Shown here one piece after another: positions 34,495-45,210 of a DNA stretch of 64,000 bases. The notes beneath the pieces are model-generated. The model saw only the letters and a list, made by a program, of their open reading frames with translations, did not search any database and was not told the DNA's origin. The stretch lies in NCBI GenBank assembly GCA_027704905.1, contig CM051005.1:30769505-30833504 (forward strand), in the 5' to 3' direction. Position 1 is the stretch's first letter, and each line of letters starts with the position of its first letter. This stretch comes from Muraenolepis orangiensis. Taxonomy: Eukaryota; Chordata; Actinopteri; Gadiformes; Muraenolepididae. A program made the position numbers and the translations under genes.

Positions 34495-35216
34495 TGGGGA
34501 GAGCACAGTCCTATCTCCATCGACAGTGTTGCAGTAGAGAGGGTCAGCAGCTTCAAGTTCCTCGGTGTGCACATCTCCGAGGACCTCACATGGTCCATGC
34601 ACACCACACACGTGGTGAAAAGGGCCCAACATCGCCTGTATTTCCTCAGGCGTCATGAAGAAATTCAGCATGGGCCCCCGCATCCTGAGAACATTCTATA
34701 ACGGCACCATCGAGAGTGTTCTTACAGGGTGTATCACCGCCCGGTACGGGAACTGCACCGCACTCGAGCGCAGAGTACTTCAAAGGGTGGTGCGGACGGC
34801 CCAGTATATCGTTGGAGGTGAGCTCCCCTCCCTCCTGGATATATACAATCAGCGGTGCGTGGCCAAGGCCAAAAGCATCATAATAGACAATGCCCACCCC
34901 AGCCACGAACTGTACACACTTCTACCGTCAGGCAGGCGATACCACAGTATCAAGTGCCGTACAAATAGGCTTAGAGATAGCTTCCACAGTCAGGCCATCA
35001 GGATGCTGAACAAGGGCTGCATATAACAATGTATATTTTATTACATTGATTTATATATACATATTGCTCTTTTCTGTGCCGATATTTTGCATTTTATAAA
35101 TTGCATTTTTATTTTTATTTTTATTTTTTGTCGTCGGGTTTTGCACATAAGATTTTCACATCACTGCTTTATACTTGTGTAAACTGTGAAGTGACAATAA
35201 ACTTGACTTGACTTTC
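34495..35216 (+). mobile_element. Jockey/L2-supergroup LINE, 5'-truncated
   Basis: It is the same family as 18720-19762, starting later (GAGCACAGTCCTATCTCCAT) and ending GTGACAATAAACTTGACTTG. The frame gives RVSSFKFLGVHISEDLTWS, a shift near 34650, then KKFSMGPRILRTFYNGTIES to AIRMLNKG. The YADD box is not included. It sits inside the 32248-35483 hAT-type element. Confidence 0.85.
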
Positions 35217-35483
35217 TTTTACATTACAGTTCCAGCCAATCTACTGTATAAATTGTCATGTTTTACATGGTAACGTTGCAGAATACATATGGTTCAAATT
35301 TGTGTTTGTTGCATGGAAAAAGGTATAACACTCACAAATGATATGGTAAGAACCGGTTATTACCATGGAAACAGACATGGCTTTACCATGGCCATGTATT
35401 ATATACTAATAATATACTGTAGTTACCATGCATTTACCGGGTAAATACCTGGTTATTAGGGGACTGAAAAAGGAAGGGTTACC

Positions 35484-35955
35484 AAATAGTTAAATTCTTT
35501 AAAGACTTAATCCAGATTCATTTGTGTTGGGAGAATGGGGCACACCTGACCTGGCCTGCCAAGGGGCTATAAAGAGAGTCTGGTTGCAACATTTCAGCAG
35601 TTCTCAGCCGAAGAGAGAGGGTGATTTGTTTTGGGCATATTGCCCTATTTCACTCTATTTTTTATTATGGAGTCTGTCTCAATATTAATGAAGTCGCACA
35701 GAATGATTCATTCCAGGATTTATACATGAATGCCTCTCCTGATAAAAATATTTTTCAATGTACACAAAAATGTCACAATAATAAATTATCATATAAATAC
35801 ATAAGGTTCACTGACAAATATTTCTTATATATATATTTTAAGGTATTTGCAATTTTCTTCAATAACATATTTGATACTTGGAAAGCCACTATTGACAACG
35901 TTGTTGTTAACAAATTCAGTAGATGAAGGAAACCTGAGTTTGAGTCCCTCCATGT
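35484..35955. other. Intron, nothing recognised
   Basis: AT-rich sequence with short frames; no gene was seen. Confidence 0.4.
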
Positions 35956-35959
35956 CTTC

Positions 35960-36382
35960 ATTGTATGGTTAGTGTTTAGGTTAGGTTAGATATGGTTATG
36001 TTTAGGGTTAGGGTTAGTTTATTATTAGGTTAGGTATTAGGTTAGAGATGGTTCAGTTAAGGGTAAGGGTTAGTTTAGGTATTAGGTTAGTTGGTAAGAT
36101 ATGGTTAAGTTTAGGTGTTAGGGTTAGGTTTAGGTATGAAGTTAGAGCTGATTTAGGTTAGGTATGAGGTTAGAGGGTAAGGGTTAGGGGGAGTTTAGGT
36201 ATTAGGTTAGATATGGTAAAGTTTAGATTTTAAGTTATATATAGGTTAGGGTTAGGGTTAGTTTAGGTATTAGGTTAGAGATTATTAAGTTTAGGGTTAG
36301 GGTTAGTTTTGGTATTAAGTTAGATATGGTTAAGTTTAGGGTGAGGGTTAGTTTGGGTATTAGGTTAGTTGGTTAGATATTA
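35960..36382. repeat. Degenerate TTAGGG-like tract
   Basis: GGTTAGGGTTAG is repeated and mixed with TTTAGGTATTAGGTTAG and GATATGGTTAAG units of about 50-60 bp. The G-rich strand is the plus strand. Confidence 0.85.
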
Positions 36383-36383
36383 C

Positions 36384-37095
36384 ATTACATCATTTAGCAG
36401 ACACTTTTATCCAAAGCGACTTACAGTAGTGTGTTTCAACAAAGGAAGGTAAGAGAACATCTCGTCACCAGAAGTCAAAAGTGCATTTAATTCCTAACAA
36501 GTCTCCAAGAACTGAGCCAGTGCTCAGGTAGAAGTATAATAAGTTCAGGTAAAAGTACAATAATGTAAAAGTACAATAAATTGGCAAACAATCTAGAACA
36601 ATATCTACCTAACAATCTACTTAGACAATCTACTGAGTAAGACGCTAGTACGCTAGTAAAGTGCGATAAGAGGATGCCCTAGGAGGAAGGATCCGGGTAG
36701 TGTTTCCTGAAGAGATGAGTTTTCAGCCTGCGGCGGGAGATGGTCAGTGATTCTGCAGTCCTGACATCCGTAGGAGTTTCATTCCACCAAGTTGGGGCCA
36801 TGACAGAGAAGGGCCGAGAACGTGTAGATCGGCCACAAGAAGAGAATAGAAGAGGACCCTGAACCGATCCTTGTGGAACCCAAGTAGTCAGTCTGTGTGG
36901 TTCTGACACAGACACTCTCAGTACCACCTGGTAGGATCGCCCCGTCAGGTAGGATGAAAACAAGGGGAGGGAAAAGCCCGAGACACTCGGGAGAATCTGG
37001 TGGTTCACAGTGTCGAATACTGCAGACAGTTTCAGGTGTATCAGAACCGAGGAGAGATAATTCACTCTAGCGGTCTCTGTCAACATGTCAGTCTC
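36384..37095 (-). mobile_element. L2 LINE with large internal deletion
   Basis: The 3' end at 36384 carries the L2 tail (CTGTAAGTCGCTTTGGATAA on the minus strand). The minus frame at 36679-37101 joins AVFDTVNHQIL, SSYLTGRSYQVV and VPQGSVQGPLLFS directly to RSRPFSVMAPTWWNETPTD, VRTAESLTISRRRLKTHLF. The YADD core is deleted. Confidence 0.8.
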
Positions 37096-37099
37096 TGTC

Positions 37100-37959
37100 A
37101 CTGCCAGCAGCCATTAATGTCCGTTGGCCTTTCGGTTAACCCATGAATCATTCAGTCTGTGAAAAGTCTGCAGTAATCTCAAAAGTCCATCACAAATGAC
37201 CAGAGCCAAAATTCATTGTTCATTCTGCCGAGTCGGTCTGTCTGGTGAGTTAAGGGTTAATTGTGCATTTCCATTTGTCAACCTATAATAGTATTTCATA
37301 TTTAGTATTTTCCCCGGATAAAGACTGAAATAAATGAACAAATTCATAATCTATAATTTTTCTGTCAAATGATTCACTGAGTCGTGATTCCAGTGTGTAA
37401 TCGTCTAAATCGTCCTCCAGAGATGAGAAAATCCTCTTATTGTGGGATCTTGTGGCCAGTAGTGGGTGACCGCTTGACCGCTAGACCGCTACCACAAAGG
37501 AACCGTGACCAAAGTTAGAAACTACTTTTCCTGATTGCTGATTGGCCAGCTGGTCACTCCCTGATTCAATCTATGTGATGGAGGAGCTGGTCAGTGACCT
37601 TATATATAATCGGCGCATGTACAGCATTAACGGCTGGAGGAAAGTCCAGAACGACCAACTTGTAATTCATCAAGGCCTTGTTAGAGTCTCTTGGATGGCG
37701 ATGACCTTAACGTTTGGTGGATAATAGCTAAAGTGTTTGTTGTTCACTTTTTTCCGAAAGTGTGGCGTCAACAGACATGAAAGGCAGCCACAGACTGAGG
37801 GATGGATCCAGTCTTCTACATGATTATCACGTCACCGGAAAACAAGAGGAAGATTTCCAGAGTTATTTGCAGACGGTGCAAAGTCAAATGGCAACGCTGG
37901 TGGAAGAAGCTGAAATGGGGTTGATTTGCTGCAAAACTCCGGGCCTGTGTGTGGTGTGT
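37100..37959. other. Intron with one unexplained open frame
   Basis: The plus-strand frame 37762-37958 (GKQEEDFQSYLQTVQSQMAT, then LVEEAEMG) has coding-like composition, but no family was recognised. It faintly recalls the CNTNAP fibrinogen-like region; not strong enough to call. Confidence 0.25.
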
Positions 37960-37969
37960 GTGTGTGTGA

Positions 37970-38030
<61 letters not shown>

Positions 38031-38077
38031 TGAGTGAGTGAGTGTGTGTGTATGTGTGTCTGTGTTTGTCTGTGTGT

Positions 38078-38163
<86 letters not shown>

Positions 38164-38245
38164 TGTGTGTGTGTGTGAGTGTGTGTGAGTGTGTGTGTGT
38201 GTGTGAGTATGTGTGTGTGAGTGTGTGTGAGTGTGTGTGTATGGG
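37960..38245. repeat. (GT)n / (GTGA)n microsatellite
   Basis: A long GT tract with GTGAGTGA and GTCT interruptions. Confidence 0.96.
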
Positions 38246-38357
38246 GGGGGGGGTCTTATAATCTGCTCCTGTTGTGTTGTTTTTAAGACACCTCACCCCC
38301 TGTGATGATCTCTCTTCTCCCTGGTCTGAGCTTCCCAGCGCCCCATCATGGGATATG

Positions 38358-38920
38358 TGTCACGGTCCAACCCAGCTGTTCCTGCTCCTAGTCCTGGATT
38401 ACAGCTGGCTTCCTGGATCTGGATATCACAGGATATCACAGGATATCACAGGATATCACAGGATATCACAGGACTCCGTTTCGAATGCCACTACGTGTTT
38501 TCCCTGTCGGCCGTGTCAAACTGGACTCACCTGTTTTCAATCTCACCTCATTACAAGTTGTATTTAAACCATGTCTTGTCTGTCATTCACCGCTGGATAA
38601 TCACACTGATTCTCGGAAAGCTTCACGTCTGTTTCAAGTCAAAGTATCACGTATTGAATTCTGTTTTTGATTCACCGTGTTTGACCGTTGTCTGGATAAC
38701 AACTTTGTTTTTGCTGCAGCGTTTTTGTACCTTTGCCTCAACCCTCGACACCACCAACCTCTGCTTGCCTTGGCGACGTTTTTGGACTGTGGTTTTTTTT
38801 CTCGTTGGACTGCCATCTGCTCAGCCTAATCAGTGCGCCCGTTGGTCGATTAAAATATCTATTATTGTTCCTTGTTTTTATCGTTCTGCTTTTGGGTCCC
38901 ACCTACACCAAGCCCTGACA
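38358..38920. mobile_element. Solo LTR of a Ty3/gypsy-type retrotransposon
   Basis: It starts TGTCACGGTCC and ends CCCTGACA (TG...CA), 563 bp long. ATATG flanks both sides (38353-38357 and 38921-38925), the 5-bp integrase duplication. It contains GTATTTAAACC as a possible core promoter. No internal region is left, as expected after LTR-LTR recombination. Confidence 0.85.
38421..38470. repeat. Five perfect copies of GGATATCACA
   Basis: A 10-bp unit is repeated five times without change inside the solo LTR. Confidence 0.97.
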
Positions 38921-38925
38921 ATATG

Positions 38926-39885
38926 CTGGGAGTGTAATGACATCCACACACCGAGCGCCACACGGCTGCTACCTTTAGATGTATGAGGTACCAGGAGACA
39001 TCTAACTGTCCTCCAGAGAGAGCACTGGAGTAACATCGGCATCATTAGGGCGACCGTCTCAGAGTAGGGGCTTGGGCTTGTGAACTGTTGGCCAAATGTT
39101 GTTAGAAAAGTTAGCGAGAGTCATATTGCTTCTTATATAAGTCTGGGAACTTCCTATTTCCAATTTTACTTTGGGTTGCATTCTGGGATATAGCCGGGAG
39201 ATCTGTCTGTGTGTCAGTGGGTGATTGTGGGGGATATTGTTCAATCTGGATGTGGCAACTCTTGGGATGTGAAGCTTGGATTGAGAGACATTTCCCTGTT
39301 TGGGCCTCAGTTTCCACGGTGATAACCTCCAACCGTCCACTGCTGGTCCACTGAGTCGGGGAGGCTCTGAGTTCTTTAAATAGCACCAGGATCGGCCCAC
39401 TGTCCAGTACAGGACCTCTACATCGTCAATGTCAATTCTGCGTGGCCAGTCCACATGGCTACATGAGATGTTTCTTCCATGGCTTTTGGTCTCCAAACTT
39501 TAGATAAACTCCAAGTGTACAGTTTTATAATTTGTAATAAGTATTTTTTGGGACAGTTCACCTGTGTATCATTGTTGGAAAACTGTATTGTTGTCACTAT
39601 AAGAGATTTAGGGGCAGCAGGAGCTACGTCTGTGGGGACTTGGCTTGGAAACCAGATGGATAGTGTGTGTTTTAACCTGTGAGCATTGATTACCAATGAC
39701 CCACAGCTATGCAGCCTCACCAGTCAATCAGTCCAACTCAGGCTAGGTAAGACTGCTTAAACCAGCCACCAACCACACACACTCCACAACTATGAATAAT
39801 ATTTGATGGTCTTAAATAACTCATTTCATAGTTTCTTCTCTCTTTCCTCCCTTGTGCCTTTCTCCCACATTCTTCTATCTCTCTC
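38926..39885. other. Intron with a SINE-head fragment
   Basis: About 39607-39660 resembles a decayed SINE head (GGGGCAGCAGGAGCTACG). Nothing else was recognised. Confidence 0.35.
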
Positions 39886-39887
39886 TC

Positions 39888-39890
39888 TCT

Positions 39891-39963
<73 letters not shown>
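39888..39963. repeat. (TCTG)n(TC)n tract forming an exon's pyrimidine tract
   Basis: TCTG repeats pass into about 40 bp of CT ending seven bases before the exon at 39971, so the microsatellite itself serves as the polypyrimidine tract. Confidence 0.92.
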
Positions 39964-39965
<2 letters not shown>

Positions 39966-39970
39966 CACAG

Positions 39971-40073
39971 TGTGCGCGGCAAGCGTAATGTGAAGGAGGC
40001 GTGGCTGACCGTCGACGCGCTGCCCGTGGCAACCAGAGAGGCCACCTGCAGCTCAACAGTCTGCTCTTCATAG
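39971..40073 (+). CDS. cntnap: CNTNAP-like exon, laminin G domain 3, frame broken
   Basis: The translation VRGKRNVKEAWLTVDALPVA then TREA matches laminin G 3 of CNTNAP proteins (VRAERNVKEASLQVDQLP). The conserved end RGHLQLNSLLFIG (family GH.RLQLNSQLF.GG) follows in another frame, with the switch around 40032-40042. In the first frame the exon would stop at TAG 40071-40073. The acceptor is GGCACAG ending at 39970 and the donor GTGAGG at 40074. A few residues usually present between the two motifs are also missing. The upstream laminin G 3 exon and the following EGF 2 exon were not found. Confidence 0.78.
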
Positions 40074-41923
40074 GTGAGGGGGAGGGGTTTAAGAGAGAGA
40101 GTGTGTGTGGGTGTGTGTGTTAAAGTGAGAGAGGGAGAGTGTGTGTGTGTGTGTGTTTAAGAGAGAAAGTGTTTGATCTACTTGACTGACTCCCTCTCCA
40201 TCTATCTTTCTCTCTCTCTATCTGTATTTCTCTTTCTATGTCTACCTCTAAATATGTCTTTCTCTCTCTATATCTACCTCAATATATATCTTTCTCTCTT
40301 CATATCAACCTCTTTATCTGTCTTTCTCTCTCTCTCTGTCTTTCTCTCTCTACATCTGCCTCAATATCTATTTTTCTCTCTTCGTATCAACCTCTCTATC
40401 TGTCTTCCTCTCTCTTTCTTTCTCTCTCTATATCCACCTCCCTATCTATCTTTCTCTAACTATATCCACATCTATATCTCTCTGTCTCTATCTGTGGATC
40501 CACTGGCTGCTGTCCAACTATATTGTGAAAGCATGAAGCTCAGTCCTTGTTTTCTACATAGGGAACTATGACAACGCATTCAACAGAAGCTCTTTATTGT
40601 GTGAAGTATCACTATTCACCGAAACACAGAATCGGTAAAAAACGGTTCTGTACTAAACAACTTTTCTCAGGTTTAGTAAAATGCTTCCCGGAAAAAAAAA
40701 TGCTGATGGTTGGACATATTATAGAATATGTATATATATATGTATATATGTATATATTTATACTGCAGCAATATGCAGTTTGTTTTAACATAAACAGTCA
40801 GCTGGTTCTCAATATTAATAATAATAATAATAATAATGATTTATTGCATTTATTTAGCACTTTTCAAAAAACCCAAAGTGCTTTCCATCCATAGCATGAC
40901 GCCCTGAAGCTGCTCCATAATCCACACTCTGTTCAACACCACAGCCTCCGTTTCCCTCTCTCTGATTACCTCTCTGTCTCCTTTTAGCCTCAGTGACTCT
41001 GTGTAGACCGTCACTCTTCACGCCGGGACCAAATAAAGATAATCTTTTAGTTGTTATTATTACTATGCACCTTCATCATTTTGAAAATATTATGGATGTC
41101 GTGTTATCAGTAAACAGCCAGTCCACAGGGAAAGTCCACCACAAACACAGATTAGATTGGCCAGAGGCAGGAGAGTAGAGGTGAATATTAATGGATCTTC
41201 CCCACCACGCGCTGAATAGCTGAATAGTGTGTCCATGACTTCCTGGCATGACCTTATATGGTCTACACCTGTGTTGCTGATTGTGTTTACCGTGGGCTTG
41301 CTTGTAAATCTGAACCGAGTTTGGGAACGATGTCTGAACAGCTCATTAGAGGATCCAAGAGTGTCTAGAATACATGAGGTACAATAATGAGGAGGGCTCC
41401 GCTTGTGTACTTTGTATGGAGAGACCTGGGCCCAGTTTCAAGAAGCTGGATTTACAGATTAACCGGATATATTAAGTCAGAATTCAGGGAATGGCAGAAT
41501 TTCCGATTTCAGACCTAAAGCTTGGACTAATCATGGGTCTGGCGGTACAGCGGCGGTGGTGAGGCGTCTGCAGAGGACCCAGACTATTTTTGACATGCCC
41601 TGCAGACACGATGCCACAATACCACCGGAGATTTAAACCAAGATTCAGATTATTATCCAGAAACGTTTTTTTAACGATTCAATTGATGGATGTTAAATGT
41701 CACTATAGTAGGCTGAATAGTAAACTACAGCCTCACCTTTATTCTATTGTTTTTATAACAGATAAAGAGTTTTCAGGTTCAACATATCAGAGAATGAGTG
41801 AACTTGTTTCTGGAGATTGAAATCAGCTGCTCTAAAACTGGAAATCCTGACAGTCCACAGGAGCGCTGGCTTCCCAGTGCTTGGAGTTCTGGCTTCCCAG
41901 GAGTTCTGGTTCAAGCATAAACT
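40074..41923. other. Intron, CT- and AT-rich repeats
   Basis: A degenerate TCTCTCTCTATCT tract spans about 40190-40495. (AATA)n/(AAT)n lies at 40818-40840, followed by a short SINE-like tail. No exon was seen. Confidence 0.5.
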
Positions 41924-41996
41924 AACCCTAACCCTAACCCTTACCTTAACCCTAAACCTAACCCTAACCCTCACCCTCACCCTTACCCTTACCCTT

Positions 41997-42046
<50 letters not shown>

Positions 42047-42080
42047 CCTAACCCTCACCCTAACCCTAACCCTAACTGGG
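41924..42080. repeat. Interstitial telomere-like (CCCTAA)n/(CCCTCA)n tract
   Basis: About 26 hexamers, starting and ending with canonical CCCTAA and mostly CCCTCA or CCCTTA in the middle. The C-rich strand is the plus strand. Confidence 0.93.
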
Positions 42081-43140
42081 AACAGGCCCCTTGACAGCTT
42101 AAAGCTTGTTGGTTACATTAGTGAGCGACCCTCTTGGCCCATGGTATGTAGCGAGTTGTACAGAAATGTCAGGTCAAATGATCCGTGCCTCAGGCAAAAA
42201 ACCTGATAACTTTAAATGATTTAACGTTTCCATAAATGTAAATGTGAACCACAGCATGTAGGTAATAATTTGCTCTCACTATTATATTTTTGATAACTTA
42301 TTACTACTAAATTCTATTATAATTATAATTAGTTCACACCAATTATTCCGTTGCTTCGATGGAGAGACATACTCATTTTAGATTATCCAAATATAGGAGA
42401 GATTAGTCTACCAAGTCATTTTTTAATTGATGAACCATAATGTTTTGTTGAAGCTAGCATGACTTGAGTCATGAGCAGTGTATGCTATGTGATACGTTCA
42501 AATGAACACACTGCTGATCTCTCCATGCATAGACGGGCAGGACGATGGATCCCATTGTGTCGGGTTAATAAGACATAAGATTGACGTGTAGGATCATTGC
42601 TTTAGGCTCTATAACGCCAATACATTTTATGTTGTTAATGACATGTGTTTAAATGTCCATCGGATAATCTAAATTTTAAATATAATGTTACTGTTAGAAT
42701 AATCCTTAAAATAAGGACTGACACCGTGGGGCCGATGGCGTTGATGAACATGTAAAGACACGATACCGTGTCTGCACTTAAGAGTACCTCAGCGCTGCGT
42801 CACCCCGTCACCACAGCTAATGACTCATTAACTTCAGTGCTGTGGCGAGCACAGAGATGACACATTTACTGATGAACCGTTCTCCCTCGCTATTAGGAAA
42901 GGATAATAATACGTCACTCATTGGTGTGCTGTGTTTGTTTGTGTTGTTGTAATGAAATAAGCTTCTGGGCCTTAAATGAACTAGTGCAGTGGCCATTGAA
43001 AATGTGCCGATCACTTGGCCTCCCGTATAGCTGCTTACAGCAGTACACCCCAAGTGTGAGGTCGATCAGATGAGCGTTTGACGAAGAAAATCAAATGATA
43101 GACATACAGAGACTCCTTCCATTTTAGTTAGAGGATATGT
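42081..43140. other. Intron, nothing recognised
   Basis: Short frames only. Confidence 0.4.
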
Positions 43141-43145
43141 GATAT

Positions 43146-43236
43146 GCATGTATGTATGTATGTATGTATGTATGTATGTATGTATGTATGTATGTATGTA
43201 TGTATGTATGTATGTATGTATGTATGTATGTATGTA

Positions 43237-43267
<31 letters not shown>

Positions 43268-43372
43268 ATGGATGTATGTATGTGTGTGTGTGTGTATGTG
43301 TGTATGTGTGTATGTGTGTATGTATGTATGTATGTATGTATGTATGTATGTATGTATGTATGTACGTATGTG
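43146..43372. repeat. (TATG)n tetranucleotide microsatellite
   Basis: A TATG tract with TGTG interruptions, open in all plus frames, which creates false Tyr/Val/Cys/Met frames. Confidence 0.97.
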
Positions 43373-43639
43373 TAGCAGGCATACTGGCTCAGGTAACTTC
43401 CCCACACTCTGCTGGGCCTTGAACTCACCACAGGTCAACTCCTCCCGCAGACAAAACCTCCTAATTAGCTGAGGGGTATTTAGGGCACCTGTGGCCTCAT
43501 GGCAGCCCTCTAGCTTGCCACATGGCCACCTCCTTTAGGGTAGGTCACTTAGTAGGTGTTATGTTTTGATCAGCCACTCAAAGTCCTGATGTGCATTTCA
43601 TATTCACCGACTGGGTTACATTGACTTTTATTAGTCTTC

Positions 43640-43790
43640 TAATAATGGCGGCTTTTATATAGCACTTTTATCCAAAGCGCTTTAAAAGTCATGCCTCACA
43701 TCACCCATTCATCCACCGACGAGGAGTCTTCTGTCAACTGAAGCTCCTGTCCAGCTGGAGGGATGTTGGGTGGTTCTGCCCCTCCTTCTT
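43640..43790 (-). repeat. SINE 3' part, inverted
   Basis: The minus strand ends AAAGCGCTTTGGATAAAAG then TGCTATATAAAAGCC and carries GGCATGACTTTTAAAG, like the SINE tail at 57800-57895. Confidence 0.55.
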
Positions 43791-44639
43791 AGTGCTGTGA
43801 AGTTATTACTTATGTTGATTAGTGGTAAGTAGCATGTAACTAAGTTACTTACCTCAGGTAAGTACCTGAGGTCAATTATTTACTGCTTATCACTGTATCA
43901 TGAAACTAATGTGTTTATCCTAGGTGGATATCAGCTGCTGCTTTGCTTCACTTTTAGCTTAGCTTCGCTCTCAGCTTGCTTTGCTCTTATCTGTCTTTGC
44001 TTTTAGCTGCTCTGCTTTTAGCTGTTTTAGCTTTAGTGTTATATTTTTTCTTAACTTGGACCAACTGGATTATTGATTTATTTTGACTGTTTTCGTTGCT
44101 TCTAGTGGAGTGGAGCCAGCTAGTGGTGGAGGCTAGGCATCCTAGTGTGATTCCCCTCACGGCCTGTAGTGGTAGGAGCACTGGTACACAGTTAGTTGGT
44201 GCACCCCTTGGACACACCCTTGATAGACTGTCTCCCAGCTGGCTGGCAGCCGCCCACTTTCCCTTTCCCTTTATTGATTTTAGTAATTTTCTATTGGAAG
44301 TGTAGTTTTCTGTAAAAGAGACTTGACAATTAAATATTGTAATAAACTGTGTTATATTTTATTATAATTCAATTCAGTTTGTGTGTGTGTGTGTGTGTGT
44401 GTTTTCTCAGGATACTCATGTGTTCCTCACTTCCTGGTTTTCATACCATAGGTATGAGATTTTAATTACTTTTGTGAATGTCGCACTTTTGTGAATGTTG
44501 CACATTTTCAAATTTCTGGTCTCCATTAATTTGGCCTCTAGAATGTTCCACAGACCCATCACTTTGACCAGCAACGGCAACTAAATGAGAGGTCTCAATG
44601 CTGCTTGAATACTTTATATGCCTTATATAAATGTTATAT
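43791..44639. other. Intron, nothing firmly recognised
   Basis: A TTTAGCT-rich stretch lies at 43930-44035 and a short (GT)n at 44380-44405. Confidence 0.35.
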
Positions 44640-45210
44640 AAATATCATATCGCATCATGTCTCTGAGAAAGGCTTCTTTGTGCTTTTATACGGATGGTTG
44701 GGCTTTTCATATATATGTATATAAGCTTGTAACTAAAAATAGAGGGTCTGCGATGCTGCGTTTACCGAAAAATACAGAGCCTGTGTCTCAGAGACTTATA
44801 ACATTGAAAGCAGCCTTCCCTCCCCCAACTCTGAGGACTGAGAATGACATATTCCTGACAATCTTGTTAAGCCCCAACGGTGAGCCAAATGTGCCAAAGA
44901 ACCCAGAAGTAGAGAGACACGGACACTCAAAAACAACGGAAAAATGTCTTGTGTCTAAAATGTGTCTAAAAAATCGATACATCCACAAACACAAAACACC
45001 AACTAGGCAGGGTTGGACTGGTTACGTGGTGCGACGTGGTCAGAGCTGGGAAACGCAGTCTCTCGTGATTGTGGTTCTCAATAACCAATCGCCCAACGTC
45101 GGTCTTCGGCAGCCTAAAGAAGGGTAGATCCCAGGTGTTCATTAGCCTCAGCAGGCCTTATTATGATGGGCAACACCTGGGATCGATTAGAGCGTGGGGG
45201 AGGCACAACA
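44640..45210 (-). mobile_element. Probable 3' LTR of the gypsy remnant
   Basis: On the minus strand a purine-poor GGGGGG-ATACTG junction at about 45210-45225 is followed by TTGTGCCTCCCCC, as in fish gypsy elements where the LTR follows the chromodomain. A 12-bp inverted repeat (GATCCCAGGTGT / ACACCTGGGATC) lies at 45127-45184. The far end of the LTR is not defined. Confidence 0.35.

Larger units (their letters stand above)
32248..35483. mobile_element. 3.2-kb hAT-type element loaded with nested repeats
   Basis: The ends GGTAACCCTTTTACAGTCCC and, inverted, GGTAACCCTTCCTTTTTCAG start long inverted arms that continue through AATAACCAGGTATTTAC and ATGGTAACTACAGTATATTA. AAATAGTT, an 8-bp target duplication, flanks both ends (32240-32247 and 35484-35491). 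No transposase was recognised. Inside are a SINE (33165-33362), a Rex1-like tail (33930-34130) and a LINE copy (34495-35216). Confidence 0.8.

Noticed and set aside
37762..37958. Possible CNTNAP fibrinogen-like exon (QTVQSQMATLVEEAE)
   Set aside because: The resemblance to the MEQLQA..N.AEHC segment is weak, the spacing to the following cysteines is wrong, and the frame runs straight into a GT repeat without a clear donor.
44657..45127. 156-codon plus-strand open frame
   Set aside because: It lies in the probable gypsy LTR, has no domain or splice context and no recognisable family.
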